DNA of 64,000 bases from Actinocorallia populi (GTDB lineage Bacteria > Actinomycetota > Actinomycetes > Streptosporangiales > Streptosporangiaceae): assembly GCF_002995495.1 (NCBI RefSeq), contig NZ_PVZV01000011.1, positions 224,942 through 288,941 of the forward strand, written 5' to 3'. The position numbers and the translations under genes were made by a program. Shown here in pieces: positions 1 through 11,374 of this stretch. Numbering within the stretch: the stretch's first letter is position 1; every line of letters starts with the position of its first letter. The notes beneath the pieces are model-generated. The model searched no databases, was not told the DNA's origin, and was given only the letters and a program-made list of their open reading frames with translations.

Positions 1-1
1 C

Positions 2-1405
2 AGTGCGGCGTTCAACGCGGCGCTGCCGCAGAGCGGCGGGGGCACCACGTGCGTCCCCACGCCCGAGGGCAGGCCGACGCTGGACGACTCCGAGCTGGAC
101 GCCACCACCCGCAACGCCAACGGCCTGTGGGTGGCGCTGGTGTGCAAGCCGTGGCTGATGGGCGAGTTCGGCACCACCGACCCCGAGGCCGAGATCGTCA
201 AGGAGCACGCCGACCGGCTGCTGTACGCCCAGGGCGTCGACCTCACCGAGACGTACGGCGCGGAGAAGCCCGACATGGGCGCCAAGGCCGACGCCTACCA
301 GCAGGTCGCCAAGAGCATCAAGGAGGACTACCCGGGCGTCTACCCGCTCTTCCAGGGCAAGCAGTGGACGTCGCGGCTGGCCGTCGCGTTCGGCGCGCTG
401 TTCGCCGCGCTGGTCGCGGGTCTGCTCATCCTGGTCATCTCGGTGACCCTGATCATCGTGAAGATCGCGTTCCTGCTGCTGCTGGTGGCCGGACCGATCT
501 TCCTGGGCATCGGCATCCACCCGGGGATAGGCCGGGTGATCGCGGTCAGATGGCTGGAGCTCCTGCTGTCGATGCTGCTCAAACAGGCGGCGCTGATAGG
601 CGTGCTCGCCCTGTTGTTGTGGGCCTACGGGGTGATCCTCGGGGAGGGGCTGCCCTGGGGCCTGCAGATCATGCTCATCGCGCTGGTGACGGGCGCGGCG
701 TTCATCTACCGCAAACCGTTCCAGCACCTGTTCGCCTCCGTGGGCTACTCGGCGGTCTCCCGCTCCCGCTCGGAGAGCGAGCTGGAGAAGTCCATCGCGA
801 CGATGCGCAAGAGCACCCTCGGCGTCGCGCAGGCCGCCGCCCCGGGCGCCGCGCTGTCCCGGCTGGTCCGCCGCGAGGACGGCGTGCCCGCCCTGTCGGC
901 CGTCGGCTCCGACGACCCCTCCGCCAAGTCCGCCTCGGGCGTGCTGGGCACCAAGGCACGCGCGGGCGACTCGGCCGGCTCCACCCGCGTCGCCGACACC
1001 GTGCCCCCGCTGAACCTGCCCAGCCGCCGGAACGGCGGCGGAAGCCCCGGTGCCTCCGCCGGCGGGGGCACCGCCTCCACGGGCCGCGGCCGCACCTCCG
1101 CGGGCGCCGGCGGCCGTCCGGCGTCCGGCCCCCGGCCGCTGGCCCGCAAGGGCACGGGCGGCACGAAGCCCGCCCCGGCGGGCGAGCGCCCCGTGTCCAG
1201 GCCCGCGGTCTCCCGGCCGAAGGCCGAGGGCAGCGGGGGCGGCGGCAGGAGCGGCGGAGGCGTCACGGGCGCGTCGGTGCCCCGCCAGCGGGAGACCCCG
1301 GCGCCCGCCGCGCGCGACCAGGCGCCGCCGCTGTGGGCCAAGCGGGTCGCCGACGCCGAGCCCCCCACCCCGTTCTGGCTGAGGCCGGCCGACTCAGACG
1401 ACTGA
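2..1405 (+). CDS. VirB6/TrbL-like type IV secretion membrane protein (5' truncated)
   Basis: The reading frame is open from the window edge, so the N-terminus is missing; about 467 residues are visible. A soluble region is followed by about four strongly hydrophobic segments (bases about 370-735, including LLILVISVTLIIVKIAFLLL). A long Gly/Ser/Pro/Arg-rich, probably disordered cytoplasmic tail runs to the stop. Polytopic proteins of this layout form the inner-membrane channel (VirB6/TrbL class) of actinobacterial conjugation-like clusters. The family call rests on topology plus the downstream bitopic protein and peptidoglycan hydrolase, so it is an inference. The stop lies 4 bp before the next start, which suggests one operon. 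Confidence 0.6.
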   Translation, partial: SAAFNAALPQSGGGTTCVPTPEGRPTLDDSELDATTRNANGLWVALVCKPWLMGEFGTTDPEAEIVKEHADRLLYAQGVDLTETYGAEKPDMGAKADAYQQVAKSIKEDYPGVYPLFQGKQWTSRLAVAFGALFAALVAGLLILVISVTLIIVKIAFLLLLVAGPIFLGIGIHPGIGRVIAVRWLELLLSMLLKQAALIGVLALLLWAYGVILGEGLPWGLQIMLIALVTGAAFIYRKPFQHLFASVGYSAVSRSRSESELEKSIATMRKSTLGVAQAAAPGAALSRLVRREDGVPALSAVGSDDPSAKSASGVLGTKARAGDSAGSTRVADTVPPLNLPSRRNGGGSPGASAGGGTASTGRGRTSAGAGGRPASGPRPLARKGTGGTKPAPAGERPVSRPAVSRPKAEGSGGGGRSGGGVTGASVPRQRETPAPAARDQAPPLWAKRVADAEPPTPFWLRPADSDD

Positions 1406-1409
1406 GGCC

Positions 1410-2045
1410 ATGAACCTGAACGACGACCGCCAGCGCCGCGTGCTCTTCGCGGGGATGGCCGCGGTGCTGGTCCTGCTGGGCCTGTGGTTGTGGTGGCCCA
1501 GGCCCGACACCGAGCCGGTGGAGCGGGACGGCGCCCCGGTGGCGAGCGCCCCGCCCGCCGCTCCCGCCACCCCGCCGCCGGGCATCGACGAGCTCGTCGA
1601 CCCGGAGAGCTTCGACGTCTACCGGCTGCTGCCCTTCGGCAGGGAGGACTTCGCGACGGCGGCCACCACCGCCCAGCAGTTCGTCTCCCGTTACGGGACG
1701 TACCGGTACGACGAGACCCCGCAGACCTATCTGGACAGGCTCCGCCCGCTGGTGAACGATCAGGTCCATGACGACCTGCTGGCCGCCGCGTCCTCCCCGG
1801 GCATCCTGGAGCAGCGCAAGGCCGACCGGACCGTCGCGGAGGGCAGCGCCTCGCTGAACTCCATCCGCACGATCGGCGGCACCTCGATCACCTTCGTGGT
1901 CACCGGCATCCAGCAGGTCACCGAGGCCGGCACCACCGGCCAGGACAGCGAGCAGTGGGCGGTGACGGTGCAGAACACCGGAGGTTCCTGGAAGGTGTAC
2001 TCCTTCGGCCCGGCCGACGTCGGGCAGGACGGTGAGTCCGGATGA
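1410..2045 (+). CDS. Bitopic secretion/conjugation-associated protein, possibly VirB8/TcpC-like
   Basis: This 211-residue protein has a short charged N-terminus, one membrane helix (about residues 11-29, GMAAVLVLLGLWLWW), a Pro/Ala-rich spacer, and an extracytoplasmic domain of about 140 residues. That layout is typical of VirB8/TcpC proteins of conjugation machines, but I see no diagnostic motif. The gene is sandwiched between a polytopic channel-like protein (4 bp gap) and a cell-wall hydrolase (4 bp ATGA overlap). The context therefore supports an envelope-spanning secretion role. The function is inferred. Confidence 0.7.
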   Translation: MNLNDDRQRRVLFAGMAAVLVLLGLWLWWPRPDTEPVERDGAPVASAPPAAPATPPPGIDELVDPESFDVYRLLPFGREDFATAATTAQQFVSRYGTYRYDETPQTYLDRLRPLVNDQVHDDLLAAASSPGILEQRKADRTVAEGSASLNSIRTIGGTSITFVVTGIQQVTEAGTTGQDSEQWAVTVQNTGGSWKVYSFGPADVGQDGESG

Positions 2046-3091
2046 GGCGGCGCCTGCTGGCGGTGGCCGCGGTCAGCGTGTTCGCCGCGCTCTTCTTCGC
2101 CCTCCTGGTCGTCCCCACGTTCTTCGGCGCCTCCCAGTTCCTCTTCGGCGGGGGAGGCGGCCGCGGCAACTGCGTCGACACCTCCGATGCCGCCGAGCAG
2201 CCCAGCGAGGCCGAGGCCGCCAAGGGCATCCCCGAGAACTACCTCGCCCTCTACAAGAAGGCGGGCGAGGAGTACGGCATCCCGTGGAACGTCCTGGCCG
2301 GGGTCGGCCGGGTCGAGACGATCCACGGCACCCTGGAGGCCGAGGGCGTCCTCAGCGGCGAGAACTACGCCGGCGCGGGCGGCCCGATGCAGTTCCTGGA
2401 GCCGACGTGGAAGGCCTTCGCCGTCGACGGCGACGGGGACGGCGCGAAGAACCGCTACGACCCGGCCGACGCGATCCCCGCCGCGGCCCGCTACCTCAAG
2501 CACAACAAGGCGCCGGAGAAGATCCGCACGGCGCTGTTCCAGTACAACCACTCCTGGGACTACGTCGACGACGTGCTGGACTGGGCGACCAAGTACGCGG
2601 CCGGCGAGTTCCGGGTGATCCAGGCGGCCGGGCTGCCCGACTGCAAGGACACCGAGGGCCTGCCCGCCTACGCCGACGGCGTCGTCGCCCGCATCATCGA
2701 CTTCGCGCTGGCCCAGCGCGGCAAGCCCTACATCTGGGGCGGCGTCGGCCCCGACGGCTACGACTGCTCCGGGCTCATGCAGATGGCCTACAAGCACGCC
2801 GGCCTGGACATCCCCCGCGTCACCTTCGACCAGTGGCCGTTCGGCGCCAAGGTCGACGACGGCTCGGAGCAGCCCGGCGACCTCGTCTTCTTCAACTCCG
2901 GTCCGGGCACCGCCCCCGGCCGGCCCGGCCACGTCGGCATGGTCATCGGCGAGAACAAGATGATCGTCGCCCGCTGCACCTTCTGCCGTCCGGCCATCGC
3001 CGTCATGCCCTACCGCATCGGCACCCTGATCGGCTTCACCCGCCCCATGGAGAACCCCCAGGTGGCGGACCAGCTGGAGAAGCTCGGCTGA
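2042..3091 (+). CDS. Bifunctional lytic transglycosylase / NlpC-P60 (C40) peptidase
   Basis: This 349-residue protein begins with a membrane anchor or signal helix (LLAVAAVSVFAALFFALLVV). An SLT-like transglycosylase domain follows at about residues 60-170, with the Glu in GVGRVETIHG as likely catalytic acid and the motif GPMQFLEPTW. A C40 endopeptidase domain occupies about 220-340, with Cys in YDCSGLMQ and His in GHVGMVIG. It should cut both glycan strands and peptide stems, opening the wall locally for a secretion apparatus. Its start overlaps the preceding gene by 4 bp. This two-domain enzyme is a regular part of actinobacterial conjugation and type IV-like clusters. Confidence 0.9.
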   Translation: MRRRLLAVAAVSVFAALFFALLVVPTFFGASQFLFGGGGGRGNCVDTSDAAEQPSEAEAAKGIPENYLALYKKAGEEYGIPWNVLAGVGRVETIHGTLEAEGVLSGENYAGAGGPMQFLEPTWKAFAVDGDGDGAKNRYDPADAIPAAARYLKHNKAPEKIRTALFQYNHSWDYVDDVLDWATKYAAGEFRVIQAAGLPDCKDTEGLPAYADGVVARIIDFALAQRGKPYIWGGVGPDGYDCSGLMQMAYKHAGLDIPRVTFDQWPFGAKVDDGSEQPGDLVFFNSGPGTAPGRPGHVGMVIGENKMIVARCTFCRPAIAVMPYRIGTLIGFTRPMENPQVADQLEKLG

Positions 3092-3101
3092 GCGTGCGGC
3101 G

Positions 3102-3145
3102 CCCGCCCTGACCGGCCCCGACTCGCCGCGGCCGGTCAGGGCGGG
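3102..3145 (+). terminator. Hairpin terminator after the secretion operon
   Basis: A perfect 16-bp inverted repeat (3102-3117 with 3130-3145) has a 12-nt loop and starts 10 bp after the hydrolase stop. There is no T-tract, as is common in high-GC actinobacteria. Confidence 0.7.
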
Positions 3146-3165
3146 GCCTCTGGCAGACTTGACGG

Positions 3166-3933
3166 ATGCTGCCTGACGAGTTGTTTCACCCGCTGGACCT
3201 GGACGACGCCCTGGAGGAGGCCGAGCAGGCCGGGGGGCGCGCGGCGGCCGTCGAGCTGCTGCAGCGGGTGCTGGACGATCCCCGGGCCGAGGGCGACGAG
3301 GCGCTGCCGGAGTACCTGGACGAGCTGATCGACCAGCTGACCGAGTTGAAGCGCTACCCCGAGGCGATCGAGGCGACCTACCGGCTGATCGAGGTGGACG
3401 AGTCCGCGCGGCTGGAGGAGCTCGGCGCGATCGCCCACCTGCACGCGATGAACGGCGACAGGATCCAGGCGCGCGAGCTGCTGGAGGAGCTGCGCGGGAA
3501 GGCCGAGCCGCTGGACGCGCTGATGAACACCCTGGTGCTCGCGGGAGAGCTGGACGACCACGAGACGGCCGTCGAGTGGCTCGCCGAGGACCTGCGGCGC
3601 GGCGTCTCCGAAGGCTGGGACCCCGACCTCGTGCTGATCCACCGCGGCCACTTCCGCCGCCTGGGCGGCTCCGACGCCCGGCTGGAGGCGCTGGTCGCCG
3701 ACTACCTGCCGCCCGTGGAGCAGCGCGGCACCAAGCGGCTGCCGACCGGGCCCCGCTTCACCCATCCGGGCACCGACCGGCTGGAGATCGAACGCCGGAT
3801 GCGCGCCGACCTGTCCGCGCGGATCATCACCCCCGAGGGCGAGCTGGTCCCCTGGCCCCCGGAGCGCAACGACCCGTGCTGGTGCGGATCGGGCGCCAAG
3901 TACAAGAAGTGCTGCGGGCGTCCCACGCTGTGA
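3166..3933 (+). CDS. SEC-C motif protein with TPR-like helical repeats
   Basis: This 255-residue protein is mostly acidic helical hairpins resembling tetratricopeptide repeats (about residues 5-150). It ends in a SEC-C zinc motif ([17 protein letters not shown]). That motif, first known from the C-terminus of SecA, binds zinc and often mediates protein or ribosome contact. No enzyme motif is visible. It stands alone after a terminator, 43 bp before a NUDIX gene. The function is unknown; an adaptor role is a guess from the motif. Confidence 0.85.
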   Translation: MLPDELFHPLDLDDALEEAEQAGGRAAAVELLQRVLDDPRAEGDEALPEYLDELIDQLTELKRYPEAIEATYRLIEVDESARLEELGAIAHLHAMNGDRIQARELLEELRGKAEPLDALMNTLVLAGELDDHETAVEWLAEDLRRGVSEGWDPDLVLIHRGHFRRLGGSDARLEALVADYLPPVEQRGTKRLPTGPRFTHPGTDRLEIERRMRADLSARIITPEGELVPWPPERNDPCWCGSGAKYKKCCGRPTL

Positions 3934-3976
3934 ACTCCGCGCTCGGGTAGGTTGCGGGGAACTCTCGGGAGGACTC

Positions 3977-4372
<396 letters not shown>

Positions 4373-4547
4373 ACCTGCGGTTAAGGGCCCGGGAGTGACG
4401 TGGAACACCGTGTGACGGCGGGTCGACAAGCCGGGACGCACTAGAATTCTGGGGTAGACCGCTGATCTGCGCCGCCCGGTTCCGGATTCAGACCCGATTC
4501 AGACCTTCGGATGCGGCGAATCCCGACACGAAACCGAGCGTACTCTC

Positions 4548-6398
<1,851 letters not shown>

Positions 6399-6413
6399 CC
6401 TGCGGCGATACGA

Positions 6414-6444
6414 GCCCGGTTCCCTTCGGGGAGCCGGGTTTTTT
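6414..6444 (+). terminator. Rho-independent terminator of typA
   Basis: A 10-bp stem (6415-6424 with 6429-6438, one G-T pair) closes a TTCG tetraloop and is followed directly by six T residues. It is the most canonical intrinsic terminator in the window. Confidence 0.93.
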
Positions 6445-6518
6445 CTTCGCGTTCTGGCTACGCTGGGAGACGGCGGATCCTACGATGACGGGAGCTGAGC
6501 GTGAGGAGAAGAGCGCAG

Positions 6519-7184
6519 ATGGTAATCGTCTCGGTCCCGCCGGAGTTCTCCGTGTCCCTGCCGGAGGAGGACACGCCGTACGGCATGTGGCTGCGCGGTG
6601 AACTCGAGGACTATCTCCATCTCCCCGAACTCTTCTACACGGAGATCATCGACGGGGAGATCGTGGTGTCACGTGCACCGGCCCATGGCCACAATCAGAT
6701 CATCGAGTCCATCGGGCTTCCGTTTCGCGGAAGGCTGTTCAACGACTCCTCATTCCCCTGGCGCTGTTCGCAGTGCACCGGGCTCGACATGGTCGGGATC
6801 GAGCAGGGCTTCCTGCCGGATCTGATGATCCTGGACGCCCGGCTGTACCAGGAGGCGTCGCGTGAACACAGGCTGGTCTCCGACCAGATCGAGATGGTCG
6901 TCGAGGTCACGTCGCCGTCGAACGCCGGGAACGACCGACGTCCCGCCAAGGCGAACACCAAGTTCAGCAAGTGGCGCGACTACGCGCAGGTGGGAATTCC
7001 CTATTACCTGCTGGTCGACCGTGACCCGAAGGCCAAGGTCATCACCCTGTACTCGATTCCCGATGCCGCCACGGGGGCGTATCTGCAGGAGGAGTCGTGG
7101 AAGTTCGGGGAGACGGTCGTGCTGCCCGAGCACCTGGGCGTGGAGATCCCCACCGACGAGTGGCTGCCCTGGGATCTCGCCTGA
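6519..7184 (+). CDS. Uma2 family (DUF820) putative restriction-like endonuclease
   Basis: A protein of about 221 residues carries the Uma2 pattern: HGHNQIIESIG near the N-terminus, the acidic PDLMILD, the core EMVVEVTSPSN and KWRDYAQVGIPYYLLVDRD. These correspond to the PD-(D/E)XK nuclease fold. Uma2 proteins occur in many copies in actinobacteria and cyanobacteria, and their role is unsettled. I chose the ATG at 6519 because an AGGAG lies 10 nt upstream; an in-frame GTG at 6501 is possible. A second Uma2 gene lies at 50777. Confidence 0.85.
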   Translation: MVIVSVPPEFSVSLPEEDTPYGMWLRGELEDYLHLPELFYTEIIDGEIVVSRAPAHGHNQIIESIGLPFRGRLFNDSSFPWRCSQCTGLDMVGIEQGFLPDLMILDARLYQEASREHRLVSDQIEMVVEVTSPSNAGNDRRPAKANTKFSKWRDYAQVGIPYYLLVDRDPKAKVITLYSIPDAATGAYLQEESWKFGETVVLPEHLGVEIPTDEWLPWDLA

Positions 7185-7428
7185 GGTTCCGGGCGCTTCC
7201 GCACCGGGAGCGCCGGACGGCCGTCAGCCCGGGGTGGGCCTGCCGGTGGCGTCGGTCCTGACGGCCCTGGAAGAGGCGTGTCGCCCTTGGCGGTGCCGTC
7301 GAAGACGACCCGATACCCGGCGTCGCACCCGGTGCCGGACTTGAACTTGAAACGGCCCCGGCGCCGGTGCGGCCGGTGGCCGCGAGGCGCCGGATACCGC
7401 CGCAGAGGAAGATCACGGCGATTCCGCG

Positions 7429-7457
7429 GGTCCGGGGGTCTTGGGGACCCCCGGACC
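7429..7457 (-). terminator. Hairpin terminator of the kinase/AAA/radical SAM/FHA operon
   Basis: A perfect 12-bp stem (7429-7440 with 7446-7457) with a 5-nt loop starts 7 bp past the stop codon of the FHA gene. There is no T-tract. Confidence 0.7.
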
Positions 7458-7464
7458 TCCGGCG

Positions 7465-8877
7465 TCAGTTGAGGTGCACCGTGCCGGTGACGTCGGCGGC
7501 GAGGCGGAGGGAGTCGCCGTCCTGGAGGAAGGCCTCCACGCCGGGGGAGAGGCGCTCGCCGTTGACGAACGTGCCGTTGGTGGAGCGCTCGTCGCGGACC
7601 TTGGCCACGCCCCCCTGGTCGACCCAGACGGTCGCGTGCTTGCGCGAGACGTTGTCGTACTGGGTGAAGGTGGACGCGGCGGGGGACTGGCCCGCGTCGC
7701 GGCCGAGGATCAGCTGCTGGCCGGCCGTGACCTTCAGCTCCCCGGTGGGGAAGCTCAGCCGCAGCGTCGGGCCCAGACCGCCGGGCCGCAGCGGCTTGAG
7801 GCAGACGTTGCACTGGGCCGCGGCCGGGTTGGCCAGCACGCTCTCGCAGTGCGGGCACATCGCGGCGGTGCTGTCCTGCGGCGGCATCAGCGTGCCGTCG
7901 CGGGCGGGCGGCGGATCCAGGTGGCCCGGACGGCGTCCGTACGGGTCCTGGGGCTGGCCGTAGCCCGGCTGGGGCTGCTGCCCGTAGCCCTGGGGTCCGG
8001 GCTGCCCGTAGCCCTGCTGGGGCTGGCCGTAGGGGTCCTGGGGGCCGGGCTGCTGGCCGTAGCCGGGCTGCTGGGGCTGGCCGTACGGGTCCTGAGGGCC
8101 GGGCTGCTGGCCGTAGCCGGGCTGCTGCGGCTGGCCGTACGGGTCCGGGGCGCCGGGCTGGCCGTAGCCCTGCTGGGGCTGGCCGTAGGGGTCCTGGCCC
8201 TGCTGGCCGAGCTGGTTGGGCTGGCCGTACGGGTCCTGGCCGCCGGGCTGGGCGTACGGGTCCTGGCCCTGCGGCTGGCCGTAGCCCTGCTGGGGCTGGC
8301 CGAGCGGCTGGCCGTACGGGTCCTGGCCCTGGGGCTGGCCGCCGTAGCCGCCCTGGCCCTGTTGGCCGAGCTGGTTGGGCTGGCTCTGCTGGGCGTAGGG
8401 GTCCTGGGGGCCGGGCTGCTGGCCGTAGCCGGGTTGCTGCGGCTGGGCGTACGGGTCCTGGCCCTGCGGCTGGCCGTAGCCGGGTTGCTGCGGCTGGGCG
8501 TACGGGTCCTGGCCGCCGGGCTGGGCGTACGGGTCCTGGCCCTGCGGCTGGCCGTAGCCGGGCTGCTGGGGCTGCTGGCCGTAGCCGGGCTGCTGCGGCT
8601 GGGCGTACGGGTCCTGGCCCTGGGGCTGGCCGTAGCCGGGCTGCTGGGGCTGGGCGTACGGGTCCTGGCCCTGCTGGCCGTACTGGGCGGGCTGCCCGTA
8701 CGGGTCCTGCGCGGGCTGGCCGTAGCCGCCCGCCGGACCAGGCTGCGACGCGTAGGGCTGTTCCGCGGGGGCGGGACGCCGACGACGCCCGCGGGTGAGG
8801 TTGTTCCCGCAGGTCATGCAGATCAGGTCGCCAGGATTGTGCGGGGTCTGACAGACCTCGCAGGTCAGAGTCTCCAT
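7465..8877 (-). CDS. Double zinc-ribbon, Gln/Gly/Pro/Tyr-rich repeat, FHA-domain protein
   Basis: This is a 470-residue protein. Residues 6-23 form a CxxC...CxxC zinc ribbon (C6, C9, C20, C23). Residues about 45-320 are a low-complexity linker of repeated units such as [15 protein letters not shown] second ribbon (CPHC...CNVC) lies near 340-358. Residues about 370-470 are an FHA domain with [16 protein letters not shown] and [13 protein letters not shown] domains bind phosphothreonine, so the likely partner is a substrate of, or the kinase in, the same operon. The start is METLTCEVC at 8877, overlapping the radical SAM gene by 13 bp. The sticky Tyr/Gln-rich linker suggests self-association, which is an inference. 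Confidence 0.9.
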   Translation of the reverse strand: METLTCEVCQTPHNPGDLICMTCGNNLTRGRRRRPAPAEQPYASQPGPAGGYGQPAQDPYGQPAQYGQQGQDPYAQPQQPGYGQPQGQDPYAQPQQPGYGQQPQQPGYGQPQGQDPYAQPGGQDPYAQPQQPGYGQPQGQDPYAQPQQPGYGQQPGPQDPYAQQSQPNQLGQQGQGGYGGQPQGQDPYGQPLGQPQQGYGQPQGQDPYAQPGGQDPYGQPNQLGQQGQDPYGQPQQGYGQPGAPDPYGQPQQPGYGQQPGPQDPYGQPQQPGYGQQPGPQDPYGQPQQGYGQPGPQGYGQQPQPGYGQPQDPYGRRPGHLDPPPARDGTLMPPQDSTAAMCPHCESVLANPAAAQCNVCLKPLRPGGLGPTLRLSFPTGELKVTAGQQLILGRDAGQSPAASTFTQYDNVSRKHATVWVDQGGVAKVRDERSTNGTFVNGERLSPGVEAFLQDGDSLRLAADVTGTVHLN

Positions 8878-9524
8878 GAGGCCTCCCCGGCTCGTACTCC
8901 CGCCCCGTCCAGCACCGCGCTCAGACGATCCATGTCGCCTCGGCGCGGGATGCCGATGTAGTACACCCGCCGTCCTTCCGCACCGTCCTCGACGCACACC
9001 TGCATGCGCCGCCCGTCCATCTCGTCAGTCCCGTACCGCCTGCGTCCCAGGGGGGACAGCGGTATGAGTCGCTGGTTCGCCGATCCCCGGAGCGGGGATC
9101 CGTCGTTGAGCCGCTCCACGTACGGACCGGTCACCACAGCGTCGCACAGTTTAAGGATGTCCCGCGACTCCGGATCCCGGGAGAGCCTCGAGATTACATA
9201 TCCGGAATAGACCAGGATGTCCAATGGACGTGACCTGCGCCACTCCTGCAGCCCCTCCAGCAGCTCCCGTAGCGCGCGGACCTGCTGGAACGGCTCCCCG
9301 CCGGAGATCGTGACCCCGTCCAGGTCCGGCAGGCCCGCCAGCCACTCCAGGACCGAGGCCACCGGCACCCGGTGGCTCTCGTCGGCCTCCCAGGTGTCCC
9401 GGGACAGGCAGCCGGGGCAGGCCAGCGTGCAGCCCTGGAACCAGATCCCGGCCCGCACGCCCGGCCCCAGCGCGGTCACCGGATGGTGCAGCTTGGCCAG
9501 CAGGACCGAGCCGCCGCCGCTCAC
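8865..9524 (-). CDS. NrdG-like radical SAM activating enzyme
   Basis: This 219-residue protein has the radical SAM triad C32-x3-C36-x2-C39 ([11 protein letters not shown]) and the SAM-binding TISGGEPF motif at about 70-77. The compact size and 'activating enzyme' layout resemble NrdG and PflA. No glycyl-radical enzyme gene is visible anywhere in the window. It starts with GTG inside the stop of the AAA+ gene (4-bp overlap), so it is translationally coupled to it. The partner may therefore be the ATPase or its substrate rather than a ribonucleotide reductase. Substrate unknown. Confidence 0.9.
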   Translation of the reverse strand: MSGGGSVLLAKLHHPVTALGPGVRAGIWFQGCTLACPGCLSRDTWEADESHRVPVASVLEWLAGLPDLDGVTISGGEPFQQVRALRELLEGLQEWRRSRPLDILVYSGYVISRLSRDPESRDILKLCDAVVTGPYVERLNDGSPLRGSANQRLIPLSPLGRRRYGTDEMDGRRMQVCVEDGAEGRRVYYIGIPRRGDMDRLSAVLDGAGVRAGEASWRL

Positions 9525-11374
9525 GTCTCCTCGTCGGCGGAGTCGGGAGGCGTGGAGTCCAGCTCCAGCTCGACGATGCTGCCCTCGCGCCGGATGCCCC
9601 GCACCGTGACCCGCGTCCCGGCGGGCAGGTCGAGCTCGAACAGGGCGCGGGCCAGCGGGTTGACGAAATGCGACTCCAGGGCCATGCCGATGCCGCGGCC
9701 GCCCTTGTCGAGCTCGCCGGTGCACCACTCGCGCAGCGTGCCCATCACCTCGGACTTGACCGCCAGGCTGAGCCGGTGCTCCTCGGTGACCCGGCGGCAG
9801 ATGTTCGCCAGCTGCATGTCGAAGATCCGCGACGCGGCCTCGGCCCCGATGAAGTTGAAGACGATCACGTTGTCGCCGAGCCGGTTGAGCAGCTCGGGGC
9901 GGTTGAGCGTCGAGGTGAAGTGGTCGGAGATCGCGCTCTTGATCCGGTGCTCGATCTCGGCGTACCCCAGCCCCGGCGTGACCGTGGCCGAGCCCAGGTT
10001 CGAGGTGAAGATCAGGATCGACTCGGAGAAGTGCACGGTGTGGCCGCGCCCGTCGGTCAGCCGCCCGTCCTCCAGGATCTGCAGGAACTTGTCGAGGATC
10101 CGCGGGTGCGCCTTCTCGATCTCGTCGAAGAGGATCACCCGGAACGGGTCCTCGCGCACCGCGTTGGTCAGCTCGCCGCCCGCCTCGTGGCCGATGTAGC
10201 CGGGCGGGGCGCCGATCAGCCGGTCCCCGGCGCCCTCGGCGGAGAACTCCGACATGTCGAAGCGCAGGTAGGCCGAGTCGTCGCCGAAGACCAGCTCGGT
10301 GATCGACTTGGCCAGCTCGGTCTTGCCGGTGCCGGTCGGGCCGGCGAAGAACAGCACGCCGCGCGGCCGGGAGGCGGACTTGGTGGCCTGCGCGCCCGAC
10401 AGGCCCAGCACCGCCCGCTTGAGGATGTCCAGGGTCTTGGTGACGGCCTGGGGCTGGCCCAGGACCCGTTCGGGCACCCGCCGCTCGCCGTCCAGCACCC
10501 GGCGGCGCAGGTGGCCGCGCGACCACGGGTTGTCCAGGACGCCCAGCTTGTAGGTGCGCACCGCGTCGGGCAGGTCGGCCAGGTCGATGTTGCGCTCCTT
10601 GGCCAGCCGGGTGACCTCGATCATCGACTGGAGGGTCAGCCCGTCGGCCTGCTCGGCGAAGGCGTCGCAGGCCTCGGCGGCCCCCTGGTCGGCCTCGGGG
10701 TCGGCGGCGAACGCGCGGGCCAGCAGCCGTGCGGTCACCTGCCGGTCGCCCAGGTGCGGGCGGGGCAGCGTCAGCTCGCGGATGGCGTCGTTCTCGGCCG
10801 CCAGCCAGGCCGGGAGGTCGCCGGGGCGCTCCACCAGCCACAGGATCGGGTTGTAGAACGGCTTGGGCCGCACTCCCGGCACCCGGACGGGCCGGGCCGT
10901 GCGCGAGAGCTTCTCGCAGAAGCGGAAGAAGTCGCGCTCGGGCGGCTGGAGCTCGGTGGGGGAGGTGCCGATCCGGGACGCGCCCTCGATGAGGAAGGCC
11001 GCGCGGATCTGCTCGGAGGGCCGGGCCAGCGCCGCCAGGTGCTTGGTGAGCCCCTCCAGGGACGGCTTGGCGTCCCACTTGCCGAGCAGCTTCTCGGCGG
11101 CGGCGTGCGCGTCGTCGTCCTCGGGGAAGACGCGCAGCCCGTCGACCACGTCGTAGACGAGCATGCAGGACACCCCGCTGGACTGCAGCGCCTCCCACAG
11201 CAGTTCGCGCAGCGGCAGCAGCGCGATCTCGCCGCCGTTGGGGAAGAGGAAACTGTCGTAGAGGTTGCCCGACAGTACATACTGCGAGTGCACCGACAGG
11301 GTCGCGTCGAGCTCCCGGACGAACGGCGGCCAGCCCATGAGGCGGCCGCCGAGGGTGGGCTGGTCAGTGCTCAC
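9521..11374 (-). CDS. ClpB/ClpX-like AAA+ ATPase with a divergent N-terminal half
   Basis: This protein has about 617 residues. The N-terminal 300 residues contain segments such as SQYVLSGNLYDSF and PFYNPILWLVERPGDLP that resemble a degenerate AAA module without a P-loop. A canonical AAA+ D2-type module follows, with Walker A GPTGTGKT at about 345-352, Walker B LFDEIEKAH at about 415, a sensor-1 Asn in IFTSNLGS, and a ClpB-type small domain. The Clp N-domain and tandem functional ATPase sites of true ClpB are absent. The GTG start at 11374 (VSTDQPTLGG) overlaps the upstream gene by 11 bp. It probably remodels or threads a protein substrate within this operon's system. Confidence 0.88.
   Translation of the reverse strand: MSTDQPTLGGRLMGWPPFVRELDATLSVHSQYVLSGNLYDSFLFPNGGEIALLPLRELLWEALQSSGVSCMLVYDVVDGLRVFPEDDDAHAAAEKLLGKWDAKPSLEGLTKHLAALARPSEQIRAAFLIEGASRIGTSPTELQPPERDFFRFCEKLSRTARPVRVPGVRPKPFYNPILWLVERPGDLPAWLAAENDAIRELTLPRPHLGDRQVTARLLARAFAADPEADQGAAEACDAFAEQADGLTLQSMIEVTRLAKERNIDLADLPDAVRTYKLGVLDNPWSRGHLRRRVLDGERRVPERVLGQPQAVTKTLDILKRAVLGLSGAQATKSASRPRGVLFFAGPTGTGKTELAKSITELVFGDDSAYLRFDMSEFSAEGAGDRLIGAPPGYIGHEAGGELTNAVREDPFRVILFDEIEKAHPRILDKFLQILEDGRLTDGRGHTVHFSESILIFTSNLGSATVTPGLGYAEIEHRIKSAISDHFTSTLNRPELLNRLGDNVIVFNFIGAEAASRIFDMQLANICRRVTEEHRLSLAVKSEVMGTLREWCTGELDKGGRGIGMALESHFVNPLARALFELDLPAGTRVTVRGIRREGSIVELELDSTPPDSADEET

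Noticed and set aside
7441..8961. Long plus-strand open frame opposite the FHA gene (Leu/Val/Ala-rich repeats)
   Set aside because: It is the antisense shadow of the Gln/Tyr repeat linker. The minus-strand frame has recognisable zinc-ribbon and FHA motifs and operon overlaps.
8865..9524. Calling the radical SAM gene nrdG
   Set aside because: The fold fits, but no nrdD is present in the window and the gene is coupled to an AAA+ ATPase, so a specific symbol would mislead.
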